From Sphingobacteriales bacterium (GTDB lineage Bacteria > Bacteroidota > Bacteroidia > Chitinophagales > Chitinophagaceae), in the NCBI GenBank assembly GCA_004294195.1, contig REAQ01000112.1, positions 1 through 17,812 on the forward strand: 17,812 nucleotides of DNA, read 5' to 3'. Below are positions 6,672-14,047 of this stretch, in pieces. The notes under the pieces were generated by a model. The model was not told where the DNA came from. It saw nothing but the letters and a program-made list of their open reading frames with translations, and did no database searches. The translations under genes were made by a program, and so were the position numbers. The stretch's first letter is position 1. Each line of letters opens with the position of its first letter.

Positions 6672-8021
6672 TTGGACCAGTTATATGATGTCATTGTTGT
6701 GGGTGCAGGATATGCTGGCCTGTCCGCCGCGCAAAGACTACAAGAGGCCGAAAAAAAAGTATTGGTTTTGGAGGCCCGGGATCGGGTTGGAGGACGGGTT
6801 TATACCAAGTCTTTAGCCAGCGGTTCCTATGTTGACCTCGGCGCGCAATGGATCGGTCCGGGGCAGGATCATATGTATGCACTATTGAAGACATATGATC
6901 TGCAGCATTTCCCTACCTATGACCAGGGTAAAAGCCTGCTCTGTTGGGATGGAAAAAGGAAATCCTACAATGGACTGATCCCTCCCCTTCCCTTGCCGGC
7001 CTTACTGAGCCTGGACAGAGCCATCAAATCGATGAACAGGCTCTGCCGCACCATCGATCCAGCCGCTCCCTGGCAACATCCCAGGGCAAAACAATGGGAC
7101 AGCATGACTCTGCAGGGATGGATGGATCAAACGATGATGAGCCAAAAGGCGAAGCAATTGTTCACCATCGCTGCGCAGGCGATCTACGCGGTACATCCTT
7201 CTGAAATCTCTTTCTTTTTCGCCCTTTACTACGCCCGGTCCGGTAAAGACTTTGACACGCTCATGAACATCCGGCAGGGTGCACAGGAATCCCGAATCCT
7301 CGGCGGAGCAGACCTACCCGCTAAAAAAATAGCCGAAGCGTTGGGCCATCAGCTTCGCTTATCCCATGCCGTTAGAAAGGTGACCCAGGATATGGAGGGT
7401 GTTGTGGTGAAAGGCGATGGATTTCAATACAAAACCCGCAAACTCATCTTTGCAGTGCCACCCGTCCTTTTGCAACAGATCCAATGTAATCCTGCCCTGC
7501 CTTCATCCAAATGGCAGCTCTTTCAGCGCATGCCGATGGGCGCCGTTTGGAAATGCTATGCTATTTACTCCACACCTTTCTGGCGCGATGCCGGACTGAA
7601 TGGGCTTGTGGCATCTAATAACGGGCATACCCGATTGGTGTTCGACAATTCACCTGCAGACGGATCAAAAGGGATTTTAATGGGTTTTGTGCTGGCCGAT
7701 GAGGCCCGCGCATTCAGCCTGCTTAGTGAAGCGGAAAGAAAAGCATCGATCCTGTCTTCACTGGTCAACTACTTCGGTCCGGAAGCAGCAGCAACAGAAG
7801 CGTACACAGATCATGGCTGGCAGGAAGAGGAATGGAGCCGGGGTTGTTATGCCGCCATGATGGGGCCGCATACCCTTAGTTCAATGGGCATGCATTTACG
7901 CACTCCAGTAGGCCATCTGCACTTCGCCGGTACCGAAACGGCGGAAGAATGGAACGGCTATATGGAAGGTGCCATCCGCTCCGGGTATAGAGAGGCCCAT
8001 CTCGTCCTGGAGATGATCTGA
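6672..8021 (+). CDS. Flavin monoamine oxidase family protein with MAO-like covalent FAD site
   Basis: 449 residues. The N-terminal Rossmann motif VVGAGYAGLSAA and LEARDRVGGRV bind FAD; the C-terminal FAD segment is HFAGTETAEEWNGYMEGAI. Cys392 in RGCY aligns with the cysteine that binds FAD covalently in mitochondrial MAO-A/B. Lys294 (WKCYAIY, before PFWR) matches the lysine that activates oxygen through water. Tyr393 and Tyr430 would form the aromatic cage around the amine. The likely reaction is oxidation of a primary amine to an aldehyde with release of ammonia and peroxide. There is no signal peptide. The frame has a stop at 6663-6665, and the only usable start is TTG at 6672, placing the Rossmann strand at the N-terminus as expected. 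It precedes a nitrilase-fold gene on the same strand. Confidence 0.9.
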   Translation: MDQLYDVIVVGAGYAGLSAAQRLQEAEKKVLVLEARDRVGGRVYTKSLASGSYVDLGAQWIGPGQDHMYALLKTYDLQHFPTYDQGKSLLCWDGKRKSYNGLIPPLPLPALLSLDRAIKSMNRLCRTIDPAAPWQHPRAKQWDSMTLQGWMDQTMMSQKAKQLFTIAAQAIYAVHPSEISFFFALYYARSGKDFDTLMNIRQGAQESRILGGADLPAKKIAEALGHQLRLSHAVRKVTQDMEGVVVKGDGFQYKTRKLIFAVPPVLLQQIQCNPALPSSKWQLFQRMPMGAVWKCYAIYSTPFWRDAGLNGLVASNNGHTRLVFDNSPADGSKGILMGFVLADEARAFSLLSEAERKASILSSLVNYFGPEAAATEAYTDHGWQEEEWSRGCYAAMMGPHTLSSMGMHLRTPVGHLHFAGTETAEEWNGYMEGAIRSGYREAHLVLEMI

Positions 8022-8051
8022 TTCAGAAAATGATTCCAGTGCATTAATCTA

Positions 8052-8059
8052 TATTTTTG
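8052..8059 (+). promoter_or_regulatory. Putative -7 promoter box (TAnnTTTG) of the nitrilase-fold gene
   Basis: TATTTTTG ends four bases before the ATG at 8064, so a transcript starting about seven bases downstream would be leaderless. The upstream TTG box is not evident. AT-rich sequence alone could produce the match. Confidence 0.3.
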
Positions 8060-8063
8060 CGGC

Positions 8064-9209
8064 ATGAAGAAATTCTTCAAGATCCTTTCAACCATACTTG
8101 TACTTGCCCTCACCGCATATTTCATTTGGTCTACCCTGGGCCGGACGCCCGCAGCGGTTAATGTGCAGTTGCATCTGGACAGCAGTTATGTATTGAATGC
8201 GGATTCGGGCAAGGGTAATGTGATCGGCATCAACGCATACATGACTCCGGAGGATTATACCACTGCTGATCATTTTGAACAAAAGCTGAAGGGATATTTA
8301 GAAGTGTGTAAACAGAAAGGATGGCTGAATGCAAAAACCGTAGTGATTTTTCCGGAATATATCGGAGCATGGCTGGTGGTGGAAGGCGAGAAAAAATCTG
8401 TGTATACCAAGGCTACTATAGACGAAGCCCTCACCGGTTTTGTGACCTCCAATTTTTTCTCCTACATGCGTTCCTGGTTCATGAGTCCGGATTCGGCGGC
8501 AGACAAAGTGAAACACTCCGTGTTTGCCACCAAGGGCCAGCGTATGGCTGAAGTGTACACCGCTGTGTTCAGCAAACTCGCAAAATCTTACGGGGTGACC
8601 ATTATTGGAGGATCCATTTTGTTACAGGAGCCAAGGGTGGTTAAACAGAAATACATCGATCTCAAAAATGGCTCCCTGGAAAACATTACAGCAGTGTTTA
8701 ATGCGGACGGAAGCCTGCAGCCTGCGCTCACAAGAAAAGCTTTTCCGATTGCCGATGAACTGCCATTTGTGAAAAAATGCCCGCCGTCAGAACTGCCGAT
8801 CTACAATTTACCCATCGGTAAAACATCTGTAATGATCTGTGCCGATTCCTGGTTTCCGGAAAGCTATGAGGTGGTCAACAAAGATTCCCTCACACTTCTC
8901 GCGGTACCTTCTTATACACAGACCAACCATTCCATGGGTACGAAATGGGTAGGCTATAGCGGGTTTGATGAACCAAAAGACGTTGACTCCACAGACATCG
9001 GGAAGATCACCTTACGCGATGCCTGGTTGAAATATACCATGCCTACAAGGATCAAATCCATCACCGCGCCTTATGGGATGACGGTAAGCCTGCGCGGTCA
9101 GCTTTGGGATCTTGGGACCGATGGAGAACTGATCGTGTACAACCGCGGCCAGGTCTTCTGCCCCCAAGCTATGGAGGGTGCGTCATTGGTTAACCTGTGG
9201 ATCAACTGA
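8064..9209 (+). CDS. Membrane-anchored nitrilase-superfamily (carbon-nitrogen) hydrolase
   Basis: 381 residues. An N-terminal hydrophobic segment (about residues 6-24, KILSTILVLALTAYFIWS) is likely an uncleaved anchor placing the catalytic domain in the periplasm. The Glu-Lys-Cys triad of the nitrilase fold is visible: Glu98 in VVIFPEY, Lys225 in TRKAFP and Cys259 in VMICADSWFPE. The Glu-to-Lys spacing (127 residues) is longer than usual because of an insertion around residues 110-165 rich in Phe, Met and Trp (FFSYMRSWFM), which could form a lid or lie on the membrane. The family hydrolyses amides or nitriles, or transfers acyl groups as in Lnt. It is too short and has too few membrane segments to be Lnt itself. 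The substrate is unknown. It lies 42 bases after the amine oxidase gene. Confidence 0.85.
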   Translation: MKKFFKILSTILVLALTAYFIWSTLGRTPAAVNVQLHLDSSYVLNADSGKGNVIGINAYMTPEDYTTADHFEQKLKGYLEVCKQKGWLNAKTVVIFPEYIGAWLVVEGEKKSVYTKATIDEALTGFVTSNFFSYMRSWFMSPDSAADKVKHSVFATKGQRMAEVYTAVFSKLAKSYGVTIIGGSILLQEPRVVKQKYIDLKNGSLENITAVFNADGSLQPALTRKAFPIADELPFVKKCPPSELPIYNLPIGKTSVMICADSWFPESYEVVNKDSLTLLAVPSYTQTNHSMGTKWVGYSGFDEPKDVDSTDIGKITLRDAWLKYTMPTRIKSITAPYGMTVSLRGQLWDLGTDGELIVYNRGQVFCPQAMEGASLVNLWIN

Positions 9210-9211
9210 AT

Positions 9212-9232
9212 TAGCTAGTAGCTAATAGCTAA
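9212..9232. repeat. Heptamer repeat array (TAGCTA-type), three units
   Basis: Three phased units: TAGCTAG, TAGCTAA and TAGCTAA. The array starts two bases after the stop of the nitrilase-fold gene and ends eight bases before the next start. It shares an identical 18-base segment (9214-9231) with the array at 16924-16951. It sits between co-directional genes, so it is not always a terminator. Confidence 0.75.
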
Positions 9233-9240
9233 TTTTGGGG

Positions 9241-9981
9241 ATGAAACCATTCGCACCAAGCCATTCCATCGTCCGTACCATCTGGGGTAAATCCGATACG
9301 GTGCTCTTCATCTTCGCTGGCGCCGCGGCAGAATTTGCGCTCAACAAAGCCGTTGAATGGCTCTACTTCACTGGCAAGCTTCCGTCTGATCCTATTGGTC
9401 GGTTATTCTCCACCGTTAGTTATGCCAAAGCCATCGTATATGCCACTGAAGAAGATGCACATGCAACAATAGACAAGATCCGCTCCATTCACGGAGCCGT
9501 TGAAAAAAGCAGAAACGCAAAGATCCCGGACTGGGCATATCGGGATGTATTGTTTATGCTGATCCACTATTCCATTGCTGCTTATGAGTTGCTGGAAAGG
9601 CCCATGACAACGGTAGAGAAAGAAGACGTATATGATGTTTTCTACCGAATGGGTTTGCGGATGGAACTGAAAGAACTTCCGGAAAATTATTCAGGATGGC
9701 TCAGAGACCGAGACAGGCATATACAACAGGATTTGGCTTTCGGAAACTATACTTCGGACCTTTTTCTTCAGTACAAAAAACACCTTGGAAAAAACAGATA
9801 TCGCATTTTGATTGAAGCACAGAAATTGGTAGTACCTGAACAAGTGGCTGCGCTTCTTCGTTTTTCAACAATACACTGGCTTGCGCCAACAGTACCACTC
9901 TATAAATTCAGTAGGTTGATCAAAATGGACCAACTGATCAAATCGGTGCTGCTTCCCCGGCAATACCAAACGCAAATATAA
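9241..9981 (+). CDS. Oxygenase MpaB family protein (DUF2236)
   Basis: 246 residues from the ATG at 9241 (MKPFAPSHSIVRTIWG); an in-frame TTG at 9235 adds two residues and is not needed. The mostly helical protein carries the family pattern: FAGAAAEFAL near the N-terminus, then DPIGRLFSTVSYAKAIVYATEEDA, IDKIRSIHGAVE, and a later FMLIHYSIAAYELL. The histidines in IRSIHG and LIHYS lie where conserved histidines occur in this family, which includes fungal MpaB and bacterial latex-clearing proteins with haem b. The likely role is haem-dependent oxygenation of a lipid or isoprenoid, but the substrate cannot be read from the sequence. No signal peptide is visible. It follows the nitrilase-fold gene by 31 bases occupied by a heptamer array, so the two may share a transcript. 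Confidence 0.82.
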   Translation: MKPFAPSHSIVRTIWGKSDTVLFIFAGAAAEFALNKAVEWLYFTGKLPSDPIGRLFSTVSYAKAIVYATEEDAHATIDKIRSIHGAVEKSRNAKIPDWAYRDVLFMLIHYSIAAYELLERPMTTVEKEDVYDVFYRMGLRMELKELPENYSGWLRDRDRHIQQDLAFGNYTSDLFLQYKKHLGKNRYRILIEAQKLVVPEQVAALLRFSTIHWLAPTVPLYKFSRLIKMDQLIKSVLLPRQYQTQI

Positions 9982-10006
9982 GCACTTGATGTCCAAACCT
10001 AAACAG

Positions 10007-10034
10007 TGCCCACTGCCCTATGCCCAATGCCTAC
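10007..10034. repeat. Heptamer repeat array (TGCC-type), four units, containing the porX stop codon
   Basis: Four phased units: TGCCCAC, TGCCCTA, TGCCCAA and TGCCTAC. The last unit contains the TAG stop of the minus-strand porX gene (10033-10031). The array lies between the convergent DUF2236 and porX genes. No other terminator is visible in this 49-base gap. Confidence 0.75.
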
Positions 10035-11587
10035 TTCGATGTCATACGCACTACGGGAATGATCATCTCTTCAAGGCTCACACCGCCGTGCTGGAAAGTG
10101 TTTCGATAATAGTTCACGTAATGATTGTAGTTATTGGGATAACACAGGTATCCATCTTCCTTCGCGAAAATAAATGATGAGTTCACCGTTGGGGAAGGCA
10201 GTCCTGCTTCTTTAGGATCACGGACCGCAAAAACATCACGTGCCTCATAGTTTAAGTTGCGTCCATGCTTGTACCTGAGGTTACTGGTGGTTTGCTTATC
10301 ACCCACAACCTTATACGGCGTATTCACCCGCACACTGCCATGATCTGTAGAAAGAATCAGGTTGATTTTTTTATCGGCCACTTTTTTCAGGGCCTGGTAC
10401 AATGGTGAATGCAAAAACCAACTTGAAGTAAGGCTTCTGTAGCTGGTTTCATCACTGGCCAGCTCTTTCAGCACTTCTAATTCTGTACGGGCATGACTGA
10501 GCATGTCCACAAAATTGTAGACAATAATGCTCAGGTCATAGTTGAGTAAATTATGTGCATTGTCAACCAGCTTTTGTGCCTCATGGTTGTTTAGGATCTT
10601 GTTATAGGAGAACTTTACTTCTTCCCTGCGTAGGCGCTTTAATTGTCCGCGAAAAAGCGCTTCTTCGTGCATATTCTTCCCACCCTCTTCCTCATCATTT
10701 TTCCAGAGGGATGGATGCTGCTTCTCAATCTCTAAAGGCATCAACCCGCTAAACACTGCATTCCTGCAGTATTGTGTAGCTGTTGGCAGGATGGAGTAAA
10801 AAGTCTCTTCTTCCGCAATCCTGAAGATCTCTGCAAAAATGGGCTGGATAGCTTTCCACTGATCCAGTCTCAGATTATCAATCAACAACCAGATGGTGGG
10901 CACTCCTTTCTCCACATGAGGAAGGATCTTGAACTGAAAAAGCGAATGACTCATGATAGGGGAATCCATAGATTTTGGATTCACCCATTTGAGGTAGTTT
11001 TTAGAAACGTATTTAAAGAACTCTTTGTTGGCCTCATTCTTTTGGTTTTGCAACACTTCCTGCAATTCAGGACTATCGCTTTTTGCCATTTCCAATTCCC
11101 AATACACGAGTTTGCGATAGATATCCATCCATTGGTTATAATCAGGATCGCTACTCAATGCCATGAACAGTTCCCGGAACTGTTGCTGATATGCAGTTAC
11201 AGTGCGTTCAGCTACTAGTCGTTTGTTGTCTATGATCTTCTTTAAAGTCAACAGCACCTGGTTGGGATTCACCGGCTTAATGAGATAGTCTGAGATCTGG
11301 GAGCCGATGGCTTCATCCATCAGGTTCTCTGTTTCGTTCTTGGTGATCATCACCACGGGCAGTTGTTGGTTCACCGCTTTGATCCTGGTCAGGGTTTCGA
11401 TGCCTGTGATGCCGGGCATGGTTTCATCGAGCAATACCACATCCACCAGGTTAGATTTTACGTAGTCTATGGCATCATAACCATTGGTGAGGGTTGTAAC
11501 GGTGTAGCCTTTATTTTCGAGGAATTTGGTTTGTGACTGTAGCGATTCAATTTCATCGTCTACCCATAAGATATTAGCTAATGACAT
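10031..11587 (-). CDS. porX: PorX, response regulator with PglZ domain (type IX secretion regulator)
   Basis: 518 residues, similar in length to characterised PorX. Residues 1-120 form a receiver domain: acidic pocket Asp10/Asp11, phospho-acceptor Asp54 in VVLLDETMPG, and the conserved lysine in YLIKP. A helical linker (about 125-215) leads to a PglZ domain of the alkaline-phosphatase superfamily, with likely metal ligands Asp237 (LLIDNLR), threonine in PTATQY (269/271), Asp415-His416 (STDHGS) and a C-terminal histidine in HGGVS. PorX works with the histidine kinase PorY to control T9SS genes through the sigma factor SigP, and its PglZ domain has been reported to have phosphodiesterase activity. 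Neither PorY nor T9SS structural genes are in the window. It is divergent from the HD-lpx cluster and ends in a heptamer array. Confidence 0.93.
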   Translation of the reverse strand: MSLANILWVDDEIESLQSQTKFLENKGYTVTTLTNGYDAIDYVKSNLVDVVLLDETMPGITGIETLTRIKAVNQQLPVVMITKNETENLMDEAIGSQISDYLIKPVNPNQVLLTLKKIIDNKRLVAERTVTAYQQQFRELFMALSSDPDYNQWMDIYRKLVYWELEMAKSDSPELQEVLQNQKNEANKEFFKYVSKNYLKWVNPKSMDSPIMSHSLFQFKILPHVEKGVPTIWLLIDNLRLDQWKAIQPIFAEIFRIAEEETFYSILPTATQYCRNAVFSGLMPLEIEKQHPSLWKNDEEEGGKNMHEEALFRGQLKRLRREEVKFSYNKILNNHEAQKLVDNAHNLLNYDLSIIVYNFVDMLSHARTELEVLKELASDETSYRSLTSSWFLHSPLYQALKKVADKKINLILSTDHGSVRVNTPYKVVGDKQTTSNLRYKHGRNLNYEARDVFAVRDPKEAGLPSPTVNSSFIFAKEDGYLCYPNNYNHYVNYYRNTFQHGGVSLEEMIIPVVRMTSK

Positions 11588-11611
11588 ATTGGAATTTTTA
11601 AGCGGGCCGGC

Positions 11612-11648
11612 TAAAGATAGGGTTTACGTTTCCTGCGTTGTACCTTTA
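11612..11648. promoter_or_regulatory. Divergent promoter region between porX and the HD-lpx cluster
   Basis: The 95-base gap contains two near-consensus -7 boxes facing away from each other: TATCTTTA on the minus strand (11619-11612) for porX and TACCTTTA on the plus strand (11641-11648) for the HD gene. Each matches TAnnTTTG at all but the last base. Upstream TTG boxes are weak, so the exact sites are uncertain. Confidence 0.35.
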
Positions 11649-11682
11649 CGGACTGGCCTGTTCAAATTTAACAAATCGTGCA

Positions 11683-12894
11683 ATGGCATTCAGGAAAATC
11701 ATCAACGATCCCGTTTACGGCTATATCACCATTGATAACGCATTGATATTCCAGATCATTTCTCATCCTTACTACCAGCGCTTACGGCGTATCAAGCAGA
11801 TGGCGCTGGCGCACCTCGTATATCCAGGTGCGGTGCATACCCGTTTGCACCATTCCCTGGGTGCGTATCATCTGATGAGCCAGGCATTAACGGAGTTGAA
11901 GGGCAAAGGGGTGGAGCTCTCTGCTGATGAAGAAACAGCGGCGAAGATTGCGATCCTGCTACATGACATCGGCCATGGCCCTTTCTCTCATGCGCTGGAA
12001 CATGTGCTGATTGAAAATATGCATCACGAAGAATTGTCGCTTCTATTGATGAATCGATTAAATCTTGAATTCAAGGGGGCGCTCAACACCGCTATTGAGA
12101 TCTTTACCGATACCTATCCGAAAAAATTCCTGCACCAGTTGGTGAGCGGGCAGTTGGATGTGGACCGTATGGACTATCTCACGCGGGACAGTTTCTTTAC
12201 AGGTGTGAGTGAGGGAGTGGTGGGATATGACAGGCTGATCAAGATGCTGACGGTACATAAGGGTGAGCTGATGGTGGAAGAAAAAGCGATTTATTCCATT
12301 GAGAAATTCCTGGTGGCCAGGAGGTTGATGTACTGGCAGGTTTATCTGCACAAGACGGTACTGAGTGCAGAGATGATGCTGGTGAAATTATTGGAAAGAG
12401 TGAAAGAACTGGGTGTTCGGGGGGATATGGATATGGCGGCTGATGACCCCTTGAATATGTTCCTTTTGGGTAAGACCGCGGGAGACATGGAAAAAGACCT
12501 GGACCTGTTCACACAGTTGGATGACACGGATGTGGTGGCTAATATAAAAAAATGGAGTCGCCATGAAGACAGGATCCTGAGACTCCTCAGTGAGGCGTTG
12601 CAGAACAGGAGGCTTTTTAAGCTGAGGCTGCAGGCTATGCCGATAGACCAGGAAGAAGTGGAAGGGAGAAGGGAGAAGGCGATGCTGGCTACGGGAGTCT
12701 CTGCGGAGGACGCGAAGTACCTGGTTTTTACGGGGGAGGCCGTCAACAGCCTGTACAATCCTAACGACGAGGGCATCCATATTTTGTTCAAGGATGGTAC
12801 CGTTCGTAACATTTCCTCGGTGGACAATGCCCTGATCCATCAAAACCTATCGCGCCCTGTGAAAAAATTCTACATTTGTTACTTAGGCGCCTGA
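11683..12894 (+). CDS. HD-domain phosphohydrolase, dNTPase/SAMHD1-like
   Basis: 403 residues from the ATG at 11683 (MAFRKIINDPVYGYI). The earlier in-frame start at 11638 overlaps the promoter region and is not favoured. HD metal ligands are in RLHHSLGAYHL (His57), LLHDIGHGPFSH (His94-Asp95) and QLDVDRMDYLTRDS (a later aspartate). The IKQMALAHLVYPGAVHTRLHHSLG segment is characteristic of the SAMHD1/dGTPase-related branch, which hydrolyses dNTPs or related nucleotides. The C-terminal 150 residues are charged and helical with no named domain. The gene starts the plus-strand run leading to lpxD, 26 bases downstream. A link between nucleotide hydrolysis and lipid A synthesis is not established; the proximity may only reflect conserved synteny. 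Confidence 0.85.
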   Translation: MAFRKIINDPVYGYITIDNALIFQIISHPYYQRLRRIKQMALAHLVYPGAVHTRLHHSLGAYHLMSQALTELKGKGVELSADEETAAKIAILLHDIGHGPFSHALEHVLIENMHHEELSLLLMNRLNLEFKGALNTAIEIFTDTYPKKFLHQLVSGQLDVDRMDYLTRDSFFTGVSEGVVGYDRLIKMLTVHKGELMVEEKAIYSIEKFLVARRLMYWQVYLHKTVLSAEMMLVKLLERVKELGVRGDMDMAADDPLNMFLLGKTAGDMEKDLDLFTQLDDTDVVANIKKWSRHEDRILRLLSEALQNRRLFKLRLQAMPIDQEEVEGRREKAMLATGVSAEDAKYLVFTGEAVNSLYNPNDEGIHILFKDGTVRNISSVDNALIHQNLSRPVKKFYICYLGA

Positions 12895-12920
12895 GTGCTG
12901 CCAACCACATAACAGGAACT

Positions 12921-13964
12921 ATGCAATTTACAGCTGCCCAAATCGCAATGCTGATCCATGGAAATGTTGAGGGGGATCCCGGAGCCCTGGTGAGTAGTTT
13001 TGGTAAGATCGAGGAGGCGAAAGCTGGCCAGCTCAGCTTTCTGGCCAACCCTAAATATGAGGATTTCCTGTATACATCGGGTGCGTCAGTGATCATCGTA
13101 AACAACAGCCTGGAACTCAAACAGGCCGTCAGTGCTACGCTGATCAAAGTGCCGGATGCCTATTCCGCATTTGCCCAATTGCTTACTGCATACCAGGAGA
13201 TGATGTCCCAGCAACTGCAAGGTATCCAGGAGCCGAGTTATATTTCGAAGACCGCCGGGATTGGGGAGAATGTTTTTGTGGGAGCCTTTACTTTTATTGG
13301 CGAGAATGTGGAGATTGGAAACAATGTAAAGATCCATCCGCAAGTATATATTGGGAACGATGTAAAGATCGGCGACAATTCTATTATCCACCCCGGGGTG
13401 AAGATCTATCACCAGTGTGTGGCCGGGAAAAATGTGACGATCCATGCCGGATCGGTTATTGGGAGTGATGGATTCGGTTTTGCGCCACAACAGGACGGAA
13501 CCTATAAAAAGATCCCGCAGATCGGAAATGTGGTGATTGGCGACGGGGTAGAGATTGGATCCAACTGTTCCATTGACAGGGCAACCATCGGGTCAACCGT
13601 TATTCATCCGGGTGCCAAGCTTGATAATCTGATCCAGATCGCCCATAATGTAGAGATCGGCAGTTTTACGGTCATAGCTGCGCAAGCGGGTGTGAGCGGA
13701 AGCACCAAGATCGGCAAGAATGCGATGATTGGCGGACAGGCCGGCATTGTAGGGCATGTAAATATTGCTGATGGCGCGCGGATTAATGCACAAAGCGGGG
13801 TCACAAAATCAATCAAGGAAGTCAATTACGCCGTGTCCGGATCTCCGGCGCATGAATATGGCGCTGCACTTCGCTCCCAGGCGGTTCAACGCAACCTGCC
13901 GGAAATGGAAAAGCGCATTGCGGAGTTGGAAAAGATTGTCCAGGCGCTGAAGGTAGAAAGTTAG
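12921..13964 (+). CDS. lpxD: LpxD, UDP-3-O-acylglucosamine N-acyltransferase
   Basis: 347 residues from the ATG at 12921 (MQFTAAQIAMLIHG); an earlier in-frame start at 12876 overlaps the HD gene and gives a non-family extension. LpxD adds the N-linked hydroxyacyl chain to UDP-3-O-acyl-glucosamine, the third step of lipid A synthesis, in the cytoplasm. The N-terminal uridine-binding domain (about 1-100, with LSFLANPKYEDFLY) is followed by a left-handed beta helix of hexapeptide repeats (I-G-x-x-V/x-I pattern, about 105-310) and a C-terminal helix (EMEKRIAELEKIVQALK) used in trimer packing. His242 in QIAHNVEIG matches the catalytic histidine. The GSDGFGFAPQ segment is typical of the family. The gene is part of the HD-lpxD-lpxC/fabZ-lpxA run; a TACATTTG box inside the end of the HD gene (12871-12878) could give it its own promoter. 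Confidence 0.95.
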   Translation: MQFTAAQIAMLIHGNVEGDPGALVSSFGKIEEAKAGQLSFLANPKYEDFLYTSGASVIIVNNSLELKQAVSATLIKVPDAYSAFAQLLTAYQEMMSQQLQGIQEPSYISKTAGIGENVFVGAFTFIGENVEIGNNVKIHPQVYIGNDVKIGDNSIIHPGVKIYHQCVAGKNVTIHAGSVIGSDGFGFAPQQDGTYKKIPQIGNVVIGDGVEIGSNCSIDRATIGSTVIHPGAKLDNLIQIAHNVEIGSFTVIAAQAGVSGSTKIGKNAMIGGQAGIVGHVNIADGARINAQSGVTKSIKEVNYAVSGSPAHEYGAALRSQAVQRNLPEMEKRIAELEKIVQALKVES

Positions 13965-14006
13965 CAATCAGTCATACTGTAATACAAACATTCAGGAAAT
14001 CAGAAG

Positions 14007-14040
14007 TTGGTATCCCGGATTCCAACATTGGTTATCTTTG
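14007..14040 (+). promoter_or_regulatory. Putative promoter of lpxC-fabZ, predicted leaderless start
   Basis: TTG (14007-14009), a 23-base spacer and a perfect TATCTTTG (14033-14040) fit the Bacteroidota promoter. Transcription would start about seven bases downstream, essentially at the ATG at 14048, giving a leaderless message. Confidence 0.55.
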
Positions 14041-14047
14041 CAGGCTT

